NCBI RefSeq assembly: GCF_004004555.2
Contig: NZ_SACP01000015.1
Coordinates: 62,001 to 126,000 of the forward strand
Origin: Methylobacterium oryzihabitans
GTDB taxonomy: Bacteria; Pseudomonadota; Alphaproteobacteria; Rhizobiales; Beijerinckiaceae
DNA length: 64,000 nucleotides
Direction of reading: 5' to 3'
Shown here: positions 37,329-46,102 of the stretch, piece after piece
How the letters are laid out: each line of letters starts with the position of its first letter
Numbering within the stretch: the first letter of the stretch is position 1
Program-made: the position numbers and the translations under genes
Notes under the pieces: model-generated
What the model was told of the DNA's origin: nothing
Databases searched by the model: none
Seen by the model: the letters and a program-made list of their open reading frames with translations, nothing else

Positions 37329-38104
37329 CCGTGCACTTCATCGGCGCCGGGCCCGGCGCGCCGGACCTCGTCACGGTGCGGGGCCGCGACCTCATCGCCC
37401 GCTGCCCGGTCTGCCTCCATGCCGGCTCGCTCGTCGCCCCCGAGATCCTGGCGTGGTGCCCGCCCGGCGCCCGGATCATCGACACCGCGCCGCTCGACCT
37501 CGACGCGATCACCGCCGAGATCGCGGCGGCGCATGACCGCGGCGAGGACGTCGCCCGGCTGCATTCCGGCGACCTCTCGGTGTGGAGCGCGCTCGCCGAG
37601 CAGACCCGGCGGCTCGACGCGCTCGGCATCCCCTACACGGTGACGCCCGGGGTGCCGTCCTTCGCGGCGGCCGCGGCGGCGCTGCGGCGCGAGCTGACGG
37701 TGCCGGAGGTGGCGCAGTCGGTGGTGCTCACCCGCACGCCGGGCCGGGCCTCGGCGATGCCGGAGCGCGAGCGCCTCGCCGCCTTCGCGGCGACCGGCGC
37801 GACGCTGGCGGTCCACCTGTCGATCCACGTCGTCGAGCGGGTGGTCGCAGACCTGCTGCCGTTCTACGGCGCGGAATGCCCGGCCGCGGTGGTCTACCGC
37901 GCCTCCTGGCCCGACGAGCGGGTGCTGCGGGGCACGCTCGCCGACATCGCCGGGCAGGTGGCGCAGGCCGGCATCGGCCGCACCGCCCTGATCCTGGTCG
38001 GGCCGGCGCTGGGCGCCGAGGATTTTCGCGAGAGCGCGCTGTACTCTGCGGATTACGACCGGCAGTTCAGGCCGGGTGGAGCGGTGGGACGGCGGGAGTC
38101 CTGA
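37325..38104 (+). CDS. cobM: precorrin-4 C11-methyltransferase
   Basis: 259 residues. Methylates C11 to give precorrin-5. Tetrapyrrole methylase motifs [64 protein letters not shown] and [14 protein letters not shown] start on the cobE stop. Last gene of the riboswitch-led operon, followed by a repeat C element. The expected next enzyme, CobF, is not in this window. Confidence 0.96.
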   Translation: MTVHFIGAGPGAPDLVTVRGRDLIARCPVCLHAGSLVAPEILAWCPPGARIIDTAPLDLDAITAEIAAAHDRGEDVARLHSGDLSVWSALAEQTRRLDALGIPYTVTPGVPSFAAAAAALRRELTVPEVAQSVVLTRTPGRASAMPERERLAAFAATGATLAVHLSIHVVERVVADLLPFYGAECPAAVVYRASWPDERVLRGTLADIAGQVAQAGIGRTALILVGPALGAEDFRESALYSADYDRQFRPGGAVGRRES

Positions 38105-38154
38105 CTTGGCGTGGTAGCGGGTCGGGGCGTCCATCGGGCTCCGCTGCGTCCCAG

Positions 38155-38318
38155 CCCTCCCCCCTTTGCGGGGGAGGGTGCACCGCGAATGCGGGGCGGG
38201 AGAGGGGACGCCGTTTCCAGAGAGTTCGGGAGCGGTCCGACGGGTGCCACGTCCGGCAGCGTGGTTCCCCTCTCCCGGCTCACTGCGTTCGCCACCCTCC
38301 CCCGCAGAGGGGGGAGGG
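38155..38318. repeat. repeat family C, copy after cobM
   Basis: 26-base end blocks (38155-38180, 38293-38318) are reverse complements at 25 of 26 positions and nearly identical to those of the cobW-cobN copy. The inner pair GAGAGGGGA / TCCCCTCTC is present too. It separates the convergent 3' ends of cobM and the polyprenyl synthase and could terminate both. Confidence 0.8.
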
Positions 38319-38338
38319 TTCGGATGGGAGCTCCCGCT

Positions 38339-39370
38339 TCAGTGGGCCCGCGCGATGCTGAACTCCACCGCCTGCAGCAGGGCATCCCGCATCGGCGAGG
38401 CCGGGAAGATGTCGAGGGAGCGGCGGGCGAGATCGCCGTAATGGTGGGCGCGGGCGATCGTGTCCTCGAGGGCACGGTGGCGGCGCATGGTGGCGCGGGC
38501 GGTCTCGAGGTCGCCGGCGGCCTCGTCGATCTCGCCGCGCTCGAGGCAGCGGCGCCAGAACGCCCGCTCCTCCTCGCTGCCGCGCCGCACCGACAGAACC
38601 ACCGGCAGGGTGATCTTGCCCTCGCGGAAATCGTCGCCGACGTTCTTGCCGAGGCTGGCGCTGGTGCCGCCGTAATCGAGGGCGTCGTCGATGAGCTGGA
38701 AGGCGATGCCGAGATTCATGCCGTAGTCGCGGCAGGCCGCGACCTCGGCGTCGGGGCGGCCGGCGAGGACCGGGCCGACCTCGCAGGCGGCGGCGAACAG
38801 CTCGGCGGTCTTGGCGCGGATCACCGCGAGGTACTCGTCCTCGCGGGTCTCGATGTTCTTGGCGGCGGTGAGCTGCATCACCTCGCCTTCCGCGATCACC
38901 GCGGCGGCCGAGGACAGGATGTCGAGGGCGCGCAGCGAGCCGACCTCGACCATCATCTTGAACGCCTGCCCGAGCAGGAAGTCGCCGACCAGCACGCTGG
39001 CCTGGTTGCCCCACTTGATGCGGGCGGCGACACGGCCGCGGCGCATGTCGCTCTCGTCGACGACGTCGTCGTGCAGCAGCGTCGCGGTGTGCATGAACTC
39101 GACGCTGGCGGCGAGCTTGACATCGCCGTCGCGGTTCGCGTCGTAGCCGCAGAGCTGCGCGGTGGCGAGCGTCAGGATCGGCCGCAGGCGCTTGCCGCCC
39201 GAGGCGATCAGGTGATTGGCCACCTCCGGGATCATCGTCACGTCGGAGCCCGTGCGCGACAGGATCATCGCGTTCACCCGCTCCATGCCGCCGGCCACGA
39301 GGCCCACGAGATCGGTGAGGCTGGCCTCCGAGTCCGCCGGCCGGTCCTGGATGGGAAGAACGACGCCCAC
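38339..39370 (-). CDS. trans-polyprenyl diphosphate synthase (octa/decaprenyl type, ubiquinone side chain)
   Basis: 343 residues. Chain-elongating prenyltransferase: first Asp-rich motif LLHDDVVDESD, second LIDDALDY, with GGKRLRPILTLA before and GDDFREGKITLPVVL after. In alphaproteobacteria this gene supplies the quinone tail (C50 in Methylobacterium). Start is the GTG at 39368-39370, preceded by AAGGAG nine bases upstream; earlier in-frame starts add a basic tail unlike the family. Confidence 0.92.
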   Translation of the reverse strand: MGVVLPIQDRPADSEASLTDLVGLVAGGMERVNAMILSRTGSDVTMIPEVANHLIASGGKRLRPILTLATAQLCGYDANRDGDVKLAASVEFMHTATLLHDDVVDESDMRRGRVAARIKWGNQASVLVGDFLLGQAFKMMVEVGSLRALDILSSAAAVIAEGEVMQLTAAKNIETREDEYLAVIRAKTAELFAAACEVGPVLAGRPDAEVAACRDYGMNLGIAFQLIDDALDYGGTSASLGKNVGDDFREGKITLPVVLSVRRGSEEERAFWRRCLERGEIDEAAGDLETARATMRRHRALEDTIARAHHYGDLARRSLDIFPASPMRDALLQAVEFSIARAH

Positions 39371-39533
39371 GCGCGCGAAATCTCCTTGACGGCGGCCCCC
39401 GCCAGCCCACCGGCCCCCTTTGGCACGCGAGCGCCCCCGGCGGCAACACGCAAGCTGCCGCAAGGGGGGCGCCGCGGCCCCCTGCGGTCCTGCATGTGAC
39501 AGTTGCGCCGATCGCTGCTTTAAGGTTGCAGCC

Positions 39534-39767
39534 ATGATCGAGCTGATCCGCTCCAACGACCTCGTGCTGATGGGCTTCGTCGAGTCGCTGCTCGAGGGCG
39601 CCGCCATTCCGGTCCTCGTGGCCGATCGCCACATCAGCGGGCTGGAGGGCATGACCGGCGCCTTCCCGCGCCGCCTCCTGGTGCCGGCGGATCACGAGCG
39701 GCAGGCCCGCCGCCTGCTCACCGAGGCCGGGCTGGCGCACGAGCTGCGCGATGCCCGGACATCCTGA
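39534..39767 (+). CDS. DUF2007 family small protein
   Basis: 77 residues: MIELIRSNDLVLMGFVESLL, then PVLVADRHISGLEG and RRLLVPADHERQARRLL, the pattern of DUF2007, a ferredoxin-like fold of unknown function. It is divergent from the prenyl synthase gene, and its last 17 bases overlap the downstream methyltransferase, an arrangement that suggests a shared function. Confidence 0.85.
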   Translation: MIELIRSNDLVLMGFVESLLEGAAIPVLVADRHISGLEGMTGAFPRRLLVPADHERQARRLLTEAGLAHELRDARTS

Positions 39768-40515
39768 CGCGGACCCGCCGGCCGAATCCTGGCTCGGCGG
39801 GCGCCTGCGCCTGTGCCAGCCCGCCCGGGGCGGCCACCGGGCCGGCACCGACGCCGTGCTGCTCGCCGCCTTCGCGGGGCCGCCGGCCGAGGGGACGATC
39901 TGCGACCTCGGCGCCGGCACCGGCGCGGCCGGCCTCGCCGCCGCCCTCGACCGGCCCGGCTGCCGCCTCGTGCTGGTCGAACGCGACCCGGAGGCGGCGG
40001 CGCTCGCCCGCGCCAACCTCGCGATCAACGGACTGGCCGACCGCGGCCGGGTGATCGAGGCCGACATCCTCGCCCCGGGGCGCGCGCGGCGCGCGCGGGG
40101 CCTGGAGCCGGAGACGGCCGACCTCGTCCTCACCAACCCGCCGTTCTTCGAGGCCGGGACGCACCGGGCCTCGCCGGTCGCCGCCAAGGTGTCGGCCCAT
40201 ACCTTCCCGGCGGGCGGGCTCGATTCGTGGCTGCGGACCTGCGCCGACGTGCTGCGCCCGCGCGGCCGGCTGGTGCTGATCCACCGCGCCGACGCGCTGC
40301 CGGCCTGCCTCGCCGGGCTGGAACGCCGCTTCGGCGGGGTCGGCGTGCGGCCGGTGCAGCCGCGGGCCGGGGCGCCGGCGACCCGGGTGATGATCGCCGC
40401 GGTCAAGGGCAGCCGGGCCGGCTTCAGCCTGGAGGCGCCGCTGGTGCTGCACGGCCCGGACGGCCGCTTCACCGCCGAGACCGAGGCGCTGCACCGCGGC
40501 GTGGTCAGCCGCTGA
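39751..40515 (+). CDS. class I SAM-dependent methyltransferase (tRNA1(Val) adenine-N6 methyltransferase-like)
   Basis: 254 residues. SAM motif ICDLGAGTGAAGLAAAL, acidic VLVERDPEAAALA, and NPPF in VLTNPPFFEAGTH, the amino-methylation motif; the early GGHRAGTDAVLLAAFA is shared with the YfiC/TrmN6 group. Likely modifies an RNA adenine, substrate unproven. Convergent with the phosphoesterase gene, overlapping by 11 bases. Confidence 0.85.
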   Translation: MPGHPDADPPAESWLGGRLRLCQPARGGHRAGTDAVLLAAFAGPPAEGTICDLGAGTGAAGLAAALDRPGCRLVLVERDPEAAALARANLAINGLADRGRVIEADILAPGRARRARGLEPETADLVLTNPPFFEAGTHRASPVAAKVSAHTFPAGGLDSWLRTCADVLRPRGRLVLIHRADALPACLAGLERRFGGVGVRPVQPRAGAPATRVMIAAVKGSRAGFSLEAPLVLHGPDGRFTAETEALHRGVVSR

Positions 40516-41407
40516 GGGTCAGGGTGGCGAAATCCGCCATCGTGCCGTCCGGGGTCAGGCCGCGCATCAGCGCCTCGATGCGATAGCCCGAGTCGGTCGG
40601 CGACACGGTGTAGAGGTGGTAGCCGGCGCCGTGCTTGAACGCGCGGCCATGCGCCGCGGCCGAGGCCGAGGGCGCGCCGACCACCGGGATGCGCCGCCCG
40701 CGCGGTCCCATCAGGAAGGCGATCGACCCGACGTGGTTGTGGCCGTGCAGGACGAGGTCGGCGCCGGCCCGGCCGATCATCGCCTCGAAGGCGGCGGCGT
40801 CGGTGAGCTGGCGCCCGGGCTTGGCGCCGCCGACATGGGGCGGGTGGTGGATCATCACCACCCGGCACGGTGCCGGGGACTCGGCGGCGAGCCCGGCCAG
40901 CATCCGCTCCGCCGCGGCGAGTTGCCGGCGTCCGAGCCGCCCGGTGGCGACGAAGGGCGCGGTCGGGATCGCCGAGGACAGCCCGACCAGCGCCACCGGC
41001 CCGCGCCGGCGCAGGTACGGAAACGCCTTCGAGGCGCCGGCGTCGTCCCGGGTCCAGGCGCCGACCGCCTGGAGCAGCCCGTCGAGGGAGCCGCGCACGT
41101 AGGCGTCGTGGTTGCCGGGCACGAAGCTGACCTGCCCGGGATCGCCGAGCAGTTCCATGAACAGCCGCGCGGTCTCCCACTCGCTCGGCAGGCCGATGTT
41201 GCACAGGTCGCCGGTGCAGGCGACGTGGTCGGGCGCCAGCCCCTGCATGTCGGAGACCAGGGCCGCGAGCACGTCCATGTCGTGCCCGAGGCGCCGGCCG
41301 CGGTTCCAGTTGACCCAGCCGGTGGCGCGCTTGCTCAGGAGCTGGCGCAGGCGGGGGCGGGAGATCGGCCCGACATGCGGGTCGGTGAGGTGGGCGAGGC
41401 GGAACAT
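40505..41407 (-). CDS. calcineurin-like metallophosphoesterase
   Basis: 300 residues with the full dimetal motif set: LAHLTDPHVG, VACTGDLCNIG, FVPGNHDAY, VMIHHPPHVGG and LVLHGHNHVGS. Resembles cyclic nucleotide (CpdA-like) or other phosphodiesterases; substrate unknown. ATG at 41405-41407 opens directly into the first motif, while the upstream extension is Arg/Pro-rich and unlikely coding. Confidence 0.9.
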   Translation of the reverse strand: MFRLAHLTDPHVGPISRPRLRQLLSKRATGWVNWNRGRRLGHDMDVLAALVSDMQGLAPDHVACTGDLCNIGLPSEWETARLFMELLGDPGQVSFVPGNHDAYVRGSLDGLLQAVGAWTRDDAGASKAFPYLRRRGPVALVGLSSAIPTAPFVATGRLGRRQLAAAERMLAGLAAESPAPCRVVMIHHPPHVGGAKPGRQLTDAAAFEAMIGRAGADLVLHGHNHVGSIAFLMGPRGRRIPVVGAPSASAAAHGRAFKHGAGYHLYTVSPTDSGYRIEALMRGLTPDGTMADFATLTLSG

Positions 41408-41501
41408 CGGATCGGCAACGCGCGGGAAGCGCCCCGGTTGTGCGGGCCGGGTGCCGGCCGCTCGCTCCGGCTTACGGGCGGGGACGGCGGCGAGTCCACC
41501 C

Positions 41502-42470
41502 TCACGCGCTCCCGATCGCCACGCCCGCGAGCAGCACCAGGGCACCGCCGAGCACCACCTGGAGGGTCGCGCGCCAGAACGGCGTCTCCATGTAGCGGGT
41601 GCGGATGGTCGAGATCACCAGCAGTTCCACCGCCACCACCAGGGCCGCCAGCACCGTGGCGATCCAGAAGGCGTTGGGCCAGGAATCGGGCACGAGGTAG
41701 GGCAACGTGTGGCCGAGGCCGCCGAGCGCCGTCATCGCACCGCAGACGAGCCCGCGCATCGCCGGCGATCCGCGCCCGGTGATGCTGCCGTCGTCCGACA
41801 AGGCCTCGGTGAAGCCCATGCTGATGCCGGCGCCGACCGAGGCGGCGAGGCCGACCAGGAAGGTCTGCCCGTTGTTGTGGGTGGCGAAGGCGGCGGCGAA
41901 GAGCGGCGCCAGGGTCGAGACCGAGCCGTCGATCAGTCCGGCGAGGCCGGGCTGGACGTAGCGCAGCACGAACAGCCGCGACTGCGCCTGCGCCTCGCTG
42001 GCCGTCGCCGCCTCGGTGAGATGCAGGGCGGCGAGGTCGCCGGCCCGGCGACCATGGTCGCGCTCGGCCGCCGCGAGGCCGAGATACAGGTCGCGGATGC
42101 CGAGGTCGCGGCTGAGCGAGGCCGCCCGGTCGTAGAAGGCGGCGTTGCGGGCCTCCATCGCCTCGGCCTCCCGGCGCATCCCTGCGAGGTCGAGCCCCGC
42201 CCACCACAGCGAGTGCCGGCGCGGGAAGCCGCTCACGTCCTCGCGGCGGATCGGCGGCAGGTGCTCGCCGAACCGTGCGCGATAGGCCGCCGCCAGCGCG
42301 TCGCGGTGTCCGCGCTCCTCGGCCGCCATCCCGGCGAACAGGGCCGCCGACCCCGGGAACTCCGCCCCGAGGTCGTCGGCGAAGGTCTGGTAGATGCGCG
42401 AATCCTCTTCCTCGCTCGCGATGGCGAGGGCGAGCACCTCGCGCTCGCCGAGATCGGTCAGTCCGGGCAT
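41502..42470 (-). CDS. mbfA: membrane-bound ferritin / iron exporter MbfA
   Basis: 322 residues: an N-terminal ferritin/rubrerythrin-like domain (about 1-145) with the iron-ligand Glu pattern (IASEEEDSRIY, AAEERGHRDAL, EARNAAFYDRA, AAERDHGRRA), then a C-terminal VIT1/CCC1-type membrane domain with helices near 175-325 (GLIDGSVSTLAPLFAAAF; SVGAGISMGFTEALSDD). Known MbfA exports iron and protects against iron and peroxide stress in Rhizobiales, under Irr control. AAGGAG lies seven bases before the ATG and is overlapped by a palindrome listed separately. Confidence 0.93.
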   Translation of the reverse strand: MPGLTDLGEREVLALAIASEEEDSRIYQTFADDLGAEFPGSAALFAGMAAEERGHRDALAAAYRARFGEHLPPIRREDVSGFPRRHSLWWAGLDLAGMRREAEAMEARNAAFYDRAASLSRDLGIRDLYLGLAAAERDHGRRAGDLAALHLTEAATASEAQAQSRLFVLRYVQPGLAGLIDGSVSTLAPLFAAAFATHNNGQTFLVGLAASVGAGISMGFTEALSDDGSITGRGSPAMRGLVCGAMTALGGLGHTLPYLVPDSWPNAFWIATVLAALVVAVELLVISTIRTRYMETPFWRATLQVVLGGALVLLAGVAIGSA

Positions 42471-42480
42471 GGCAATCTCC

Positions 42481-42517
42481 TTGGAATGGTTCCAATCTAT
42501 TATCTGGAACGATTCCA
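42481..42517 (-). promoter_or_regulatory. tandem Irr-like operator at mbfA
   Basis: Two palindromes of the same type, TTGGAA-TGG-TTCCAA (42481-42495) and TGGAA-CGA-TTCCA (42505-42517), centres 23 bases apart (about two helical turns). The shape TTnGAA-N3-TTCnAA resembles the iron control element bound by Irr. The first overlaps the mbfA ribosome-binding site. The divergent acyltransferase gene starts 176 bases away and might share control. Confidence 0.7.
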
Positions 42518-42692
42518 AACAAGACCCGGTGGCCCCCGTCCGGCCACAGTTGCGTCCCACCCCCGGACGGCGCATGAGGCGCCGGGATCCGCGGACCACG
42601 CCCGCCGGTCGGACGGGGGCGACCCGGCCGGGCCGGGCCTCGCCGCCGGAGCCCGGCGCGGCTCGGGACCGGCCATCACGACAAGAGTTTCG

Positions 42693-43430
42693 ATGAGCGT
42701 CTTCAAACGCATCGGCCGCAGCCGCGCGGCCCAGGAGAGCCTCGGCTTCCTCGGAGCGAGCTATCTCAAGCTCGTGCGGCACACCAACCGCTTCGATCTC
42801 GACCCGCCCGACGCCTACGAGCGGGTTTCCCCACTCAGTCCCTTCATCGCCGCGATGTGGCACGGCCAGCACCTGATGGTGCCGTTCGTGCGCCGGCCGC
42901 AGGACCGCGTCGCCACGATGGTGTCGAGATCCGCCGATGGCGGGGTCAACACGGTGGTCCTGCGCCGGATGGGCGTGCGGGTGATGCGCGGCTCAGGGGC
43001 CCGGCGCGCCAGCGACGTCTGGTCGAAAGGCGGCATCCCGGCGCTGCGCGGCTGCATCAAGGCGCTGGCCGACGGCGAGAACGTCGCCTTCAGCGCCGAC
43101 GTGCCGAAGGTGTCGCGCCGCTGCGGCGAAGGCATCGTGATGCTGGCGCGCATCTCCGGCCGGCCGGTGGTGCCGGTGGCGGTGCAGACCACCCGCTACC
43201 TGCAATTCGACAGTTGGGACCGGGCCAGCCTCGGCCTGCCCTTCGGTCGCGGCGTCATGGCGTTCGGCGAACCGATCACCGTCGCGCGCGACCTCGACGC
43301 CGACGGGCTGGAGGCGGTCCGGCTGGCGATCGAGGCCGGGCTGAACGCGGTCCACGCCCGCGCCTTCGCCCGCGTCGGGCGCGAGGATCCGGTCCGGGGC
43401 CGGCGACCGGCCGTGGAGCCGCAGCGGTGA
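42693..43430 (+). CDS. DUF374 / lysophospholipid acyltransferase family protein
   Basis: 245 residues. FIAAMWHGQHLMVPF holds the H-x(4)-like acyltransferase motif region, GGVNTVVLRRMGVRVMRGS and GEGIVMLARISGRPVVPVAVQ follow the LPLAT/DUF374 pattern. Lies just before waaA with a GTGA overlap, so it probably acts in lipid A or Kdo assembly; in related bacteria this family is linked to acylation of lipid A or lipid modifications. Acyl donor and acceptor not deducible. Confidence 0.83.
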   Translation: MSVFKRIGRSRAAQESLGFLGASYLKLVRHTNRFDLDPPDAYERVSPLSPFIAAMWHGQHLMVPFVRRPQDRVATMVSRSADGGVNTVVLRRMGVRVMRGSGARRASDVWSKGGIPALRGCIKALADGENVAFSADVPKVSRRCGEGIVMLARISGRPVVPVAVQTTRYLQFDSWDRASLGLPFGRGVMAFGEPITVARDLDADGLEAVRLAIEAGLNAVHARAFARVGREDPVRGRRPAVEPQR

Positions 43431-44731
43431 GCCGCCGCCCGCTGCCGGCGCTGCTGCACGCCTACCATTACGGGCTGATCGCCGCCGAGCCGGCGCTCGC
43501 CGGGCTGCTCGCCTGGCGCCGGCGGCGCGGCAAGGAGGACCCGGGTCGGCTCGGCGAGCGCACCGGCCGTCCCGGCCGCCCGCGGCCCGCCGGCCCGCTG
43601 GTCTGGGCGCACGGCGCCAGCATCGGCGAGGCGCTGTCGCTGCTCGGCATCGTCGAGGGCCTGACCCGGCGCGGCTTCACGGTGCTGGTCACCTCCGGCA
43701 CCCGGACCTCGGCCGAAATGCTGGCACCGCGGCTGCCGCGGGGCGCCCTGCACCAGTTCGTGCCCCTCGACGCGCCGCGCTACCTCGCCCGCTTCCTCGA
43801 CCACTGGCGCCCGGACTTCGCCGTGGTGGCCGAGTCCGAGATCTGGCCCAACACCATCATGGCGCTCGACCGGCGGGAGGTGCCGCTGATCCTGGTCAAC
43901 GGGCGGATGTCGGAGCGCACCGCCCGGGGCTGGGCCCGCCTGCCCGGCGTCGCCGGGGCGCTGCTGTCGCGGATCGCGGTCTGTCTCGCCCAGACCGCCG
44001 AGGAGGCCGAGCGCTTCGCCCGGCTCGGGGCGCCGCGGGTCTCGGTCGGCGGCAACCTCAAGTTCGACGCCGCGCCGCCCCCGGCCGACCCGCAGGCCCT
44101 GGACCAGCTCGCCGGCCTCGTCGGCACCCGTCCGCTCTGGCTCGCCGCCAGCACCCATCCGGGCGAGGAGGCGGCCCTGTTCGCGGCGCACCGCAGCCTC
44201 GCCGGGCGGATCCCCGGCCTTCTCACCATCGTGGTGCCGCGCCATCCCGACCGCGGTGCCGGCATCGCCGAGCAGGCGGAGGCAGCCGGCCTGCGCCCGG
44301 CGCGCCGGGCGGCGGGCGGGCTGCCCGGCGAGCGGGTCGACGTCTACGTCGCCGACACCATCGGCGAACTCGGGCTGTTCTTCCGCCTCGCCCCGGTGGC
44401 GTTCATGGGCGGCTCGCTGGTGCCGCATGGCGGCCAGAACCCGATCGAGCCGGCCCGCCTCGGCTGCGCGGTGCTGTACGGCCCGCATGTCCGCAACTTC
44501 GCGTCGGTCTGCGCGGCGCTGGAGCGCGGCGGCGGCGCCCGCCGGGTCCGCGACGGCGCCGACCTCGCCCGCACGGTCGGCGAGCTTCTCGCCGACCCGG
44601 CCCGCGCGCGCGCGATGGCGCAGGCGGGCGCCGAGGCGGTGGCGACCGGGGCCGGCGCGGTCGAGCGCGCGCTGGCGGCGATCGAGCCGTTCATCTGTCA
44701 GATGAAGCTCGCCGGGCGGTTCGGCGCGTGA
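43427..44731 (+). CDS. waaA: 3-deoxy-D-manno-octulosonic acid transferase
   Basis: 434 residues. Adds Kdo to lipid IVA at the inner face of the inner membrane. GT30 signatures: VWAHGASIGEALSLLGIVE, VVAESEIWPNTIM, LVNGRMSERT, LWLAASTHPGEE and FMGGSLVPHGGQNPIEP. GTG start overlapping the acyltransferase stop. The TGA stop opens repeat A copy 4, which fills the gap to lpxK. Confidence 0.96.
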   Translation: MSRRPLPALLHAYHYGLIAAEPALAGLLAWRRRRGKEDPGRLGERTGRPGRPRPAGPLVWAHGASIGEALSLLGIVEGLTRRGFTVLVTSGTRTSAEMLAPRLPRGALHQFVPLDAPRYLARFLDHWRPDFAVVAESEIWPNTIMALDRREVPLILVNGRMSERTARGWARLPGVAGALLSRIAVCLAQTAEEAERFARLGAPRVSVGGNLKFDAAPPPADPQALDQLAGLVGTRPLWLAASTHPGEEAALFAAHRSLAGRIPGLLTIVVPRHPDRGAGIAEQAEAAGLRPARRAAGGLPGERVDVYVADTIGELGLFFRLAPVAFMGGSLVPHGGQNPIEPARLGCAVLYGPHVRNFASVCAALERGGGARRVRDGADLARTVGELLADPARARAMAQAGAEAVATGAGAVERALAAIEPFICQMKLAGRFGA

Positions 44732-44837
44732 TATGAAATCCGGAAGATCCCTTCCGGATTTCATATCACCAGCCCGCGCGGCGCTTGAGCGAAGCTGAAA
44801 TCCGCATTGCGAAGCAATCAGTCGGATTTCGTATGAG
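44728..44837 (+). repeat. repeat family A, copy 4, spanning waaA stop to lpxK start
   Basis: Hairpin 1: perfect 19-base arms GTGATATGAAATCCGGAAG (44728-44746) and complement (44751-44769), loop ATCC; its TGA is the waaA stop. Linker AGCCCGCGCGGCGC, GAGCGAAGC. Hairpin 2: GAAATCCG (44797-44804) with CGGATTTC (44823-44830) and inner stem ATTGC-GAA-GCAAT. The closing GTATGAG supplies the lpxK ATG (44833). This is the whole intergenic region, so both genes must be read through it. Confidence 0.9.
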
Positions 44838-45822
44838 CCTGCGCCCGCCCGGCTTCTGGTGGCACGACACCCCCGGCCCCGCCGCGCGCCTCCTCGCCCC
44901 CCTGGGCCGGCTCTACGGCGGCCGCGTCGCCCGCCGCATGGGCCGTCCCGGCGTGATCGGTCCGGTGCCGGTGGTGTGCATCGGAAACTTCACCCTCGGC
45001 GGCGCCGGAAAGACCCCGACCGCCCTCGCGGTGGCGGCGATGCTGCGCGCGATGGGCCAGAACCCGGCCTTCCTCAGCCGGGGCTACGGCGGGCGCCTGC
45101 CCGGCCCGGTGGCGGTCGATCCGGCCCGGCACGGGCCCGACGCGGTCGGGGACGAGCCGCTGCTCCTCGCCCGGGCCGGGCCGGCGGTGGTCGCCCGCGA
45201 CCGGGTGGCGGGGGCGGCCCTGTGCGCGGCGCTCGGCGCCGATGTCGTCGTGATGGACGACGGGTTGCAGAACCCGGCACTGCGCAAGGACCTCGTCCTC
45301 GCGGTCGTCGATGCCGCGACCGGCGCCGGCAACCGGCTGAGCTTTCCGGCCGGGCCGCTGCGGGCGCCGCTTCCCGCGCAATGGCCGCACGTCTCGGCGC
45401 TGGTGGTGATCGGCGACGGCGAGCCCGGCGAGCGGCTGGCGCGGGAGGCGGCGGGCCGCGGCCTGCCGGTGCTGCGCGCCGCCCTGGTGCCCGACCTGGA
45501 GGCGGCTGCGGCCCTGCGCGGGCGCCCGGTGCTGGCTTTCGCGGGGATCGGCCGCCCGGAAAAATTCTTCGCGACGCTGGCGGAGGCCGGGGCGGACCTG
45601 CGGCGGACCCGCGCCTTCGCGGACCACCATCGCTTCACCGCGCCCGAGATCGCCGGCCTCGTGGCCGAGGCCCGGCGCGACGGGCTCGCTCTCGTCACCA
45701 CCGAGAAGGACCGGGTGCGCCTGCCGGCGGATCTCGCCGTGGCGGCGCTGCCCGTCACCCTCGCCTTCGCCGAGCCGGACCGCCTGCGGGCGTGCCTGTC
45801 CGACTCAGCCCTGGGCGCCTGA
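44833..45822 (+). CDS. lpxK: tetraacyldisaccharide 4'-kinase
   Basis: 329 residues. Phosphorylates the 4' position of the lipid A precursor disaccharide at the inner membrane. P-loop FTLGGAGKTPT around 53-63, SRGYGGRLPGPV, DDGLQNPALRKDL and DHHRFTAPEI are LpxK signatures. ATG at 44833 comes from the end of repeat A; an upstream in-frame ATG at 44785 would begin inside the repeat. No clear ribosome-binding site between hairpin 2 and the ATG, so folding of the repeat may affect initiation. Confidence 0.94.
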   Translation: MSLRPPGFWWHDTPGPAARLLAPLGRLYGGRVARRMGRPGVIGPVPVVCIGNFTLGGAGKTPTALAVAAMLRAMGQNPAFLSRGYGGRLPGPVAVDPARHGPDAVGDEPLLLARAGPAVVARDRVAGAALCAALGADVVVMDDGLQNPALRKDLVLAVVDAATGAGNRLSFPAGPLRAPLPAQWPHVSALVVIGDGEPGERLAREAAGRGLPVLRAALVPDLEAAAALRGRPVLAFAGIGRPEKFFATLAEAGADLRRTRAFADHHRFTAPEIAGLVAEARRDGLALVTTEKDRVRLPADLAVAALPVTLAFAEPDRLRACLSDSALGA

Positions 45823-46032
45823 TCCCTCGCGCAGGCGCACCATCACGGCCTCGGGATTGGCATAGGCCTCCTGGCGGGCGACGCTCCAGTAGCGCAGCTC
45901 GTCGAGGGGAATCTCGGCGCCGGTGACGCCGCAGCGCACGAACCGGCCCGGCCGCACCACCCGCAGGTTGCTGTCGCCGTACTCCACCACCGCCTCGCCG
46001 CCGTTGCCGCCCCGATCGTAACGCCCGAGCAT
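45805..46032 (-). CDS. DUF2093 family small protein
   Basis: 75 residues: VVEYGDSNLRVVRPGRFVRCGVTG then IPLDELRYWSVARQEAY, the whole DUF2093 domain, found mainly in alphaproteobacteria with unknown function. A single Cys is retained. Its 3' end overlaps the lpxK 3' end by 18 bases. The gap behind it (46033-46557) is repeat-derived. Confidence 0.85.
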   Translation of the reverse strand: MLGRYDRGGNGGEAVVEYGDSNLRVVRPGRFVRCGVTGAEIPLDELRYWSVARQEAYANPEAVMVRLREGSGAQG

Positions 46033-46102
46033 CGCTCCACCCCGTCGCCGCTGTCGTGCGGCCGGTCTACGGGCCCGGTGCCGGCTTGTCGACACGGCCT
46101 TG

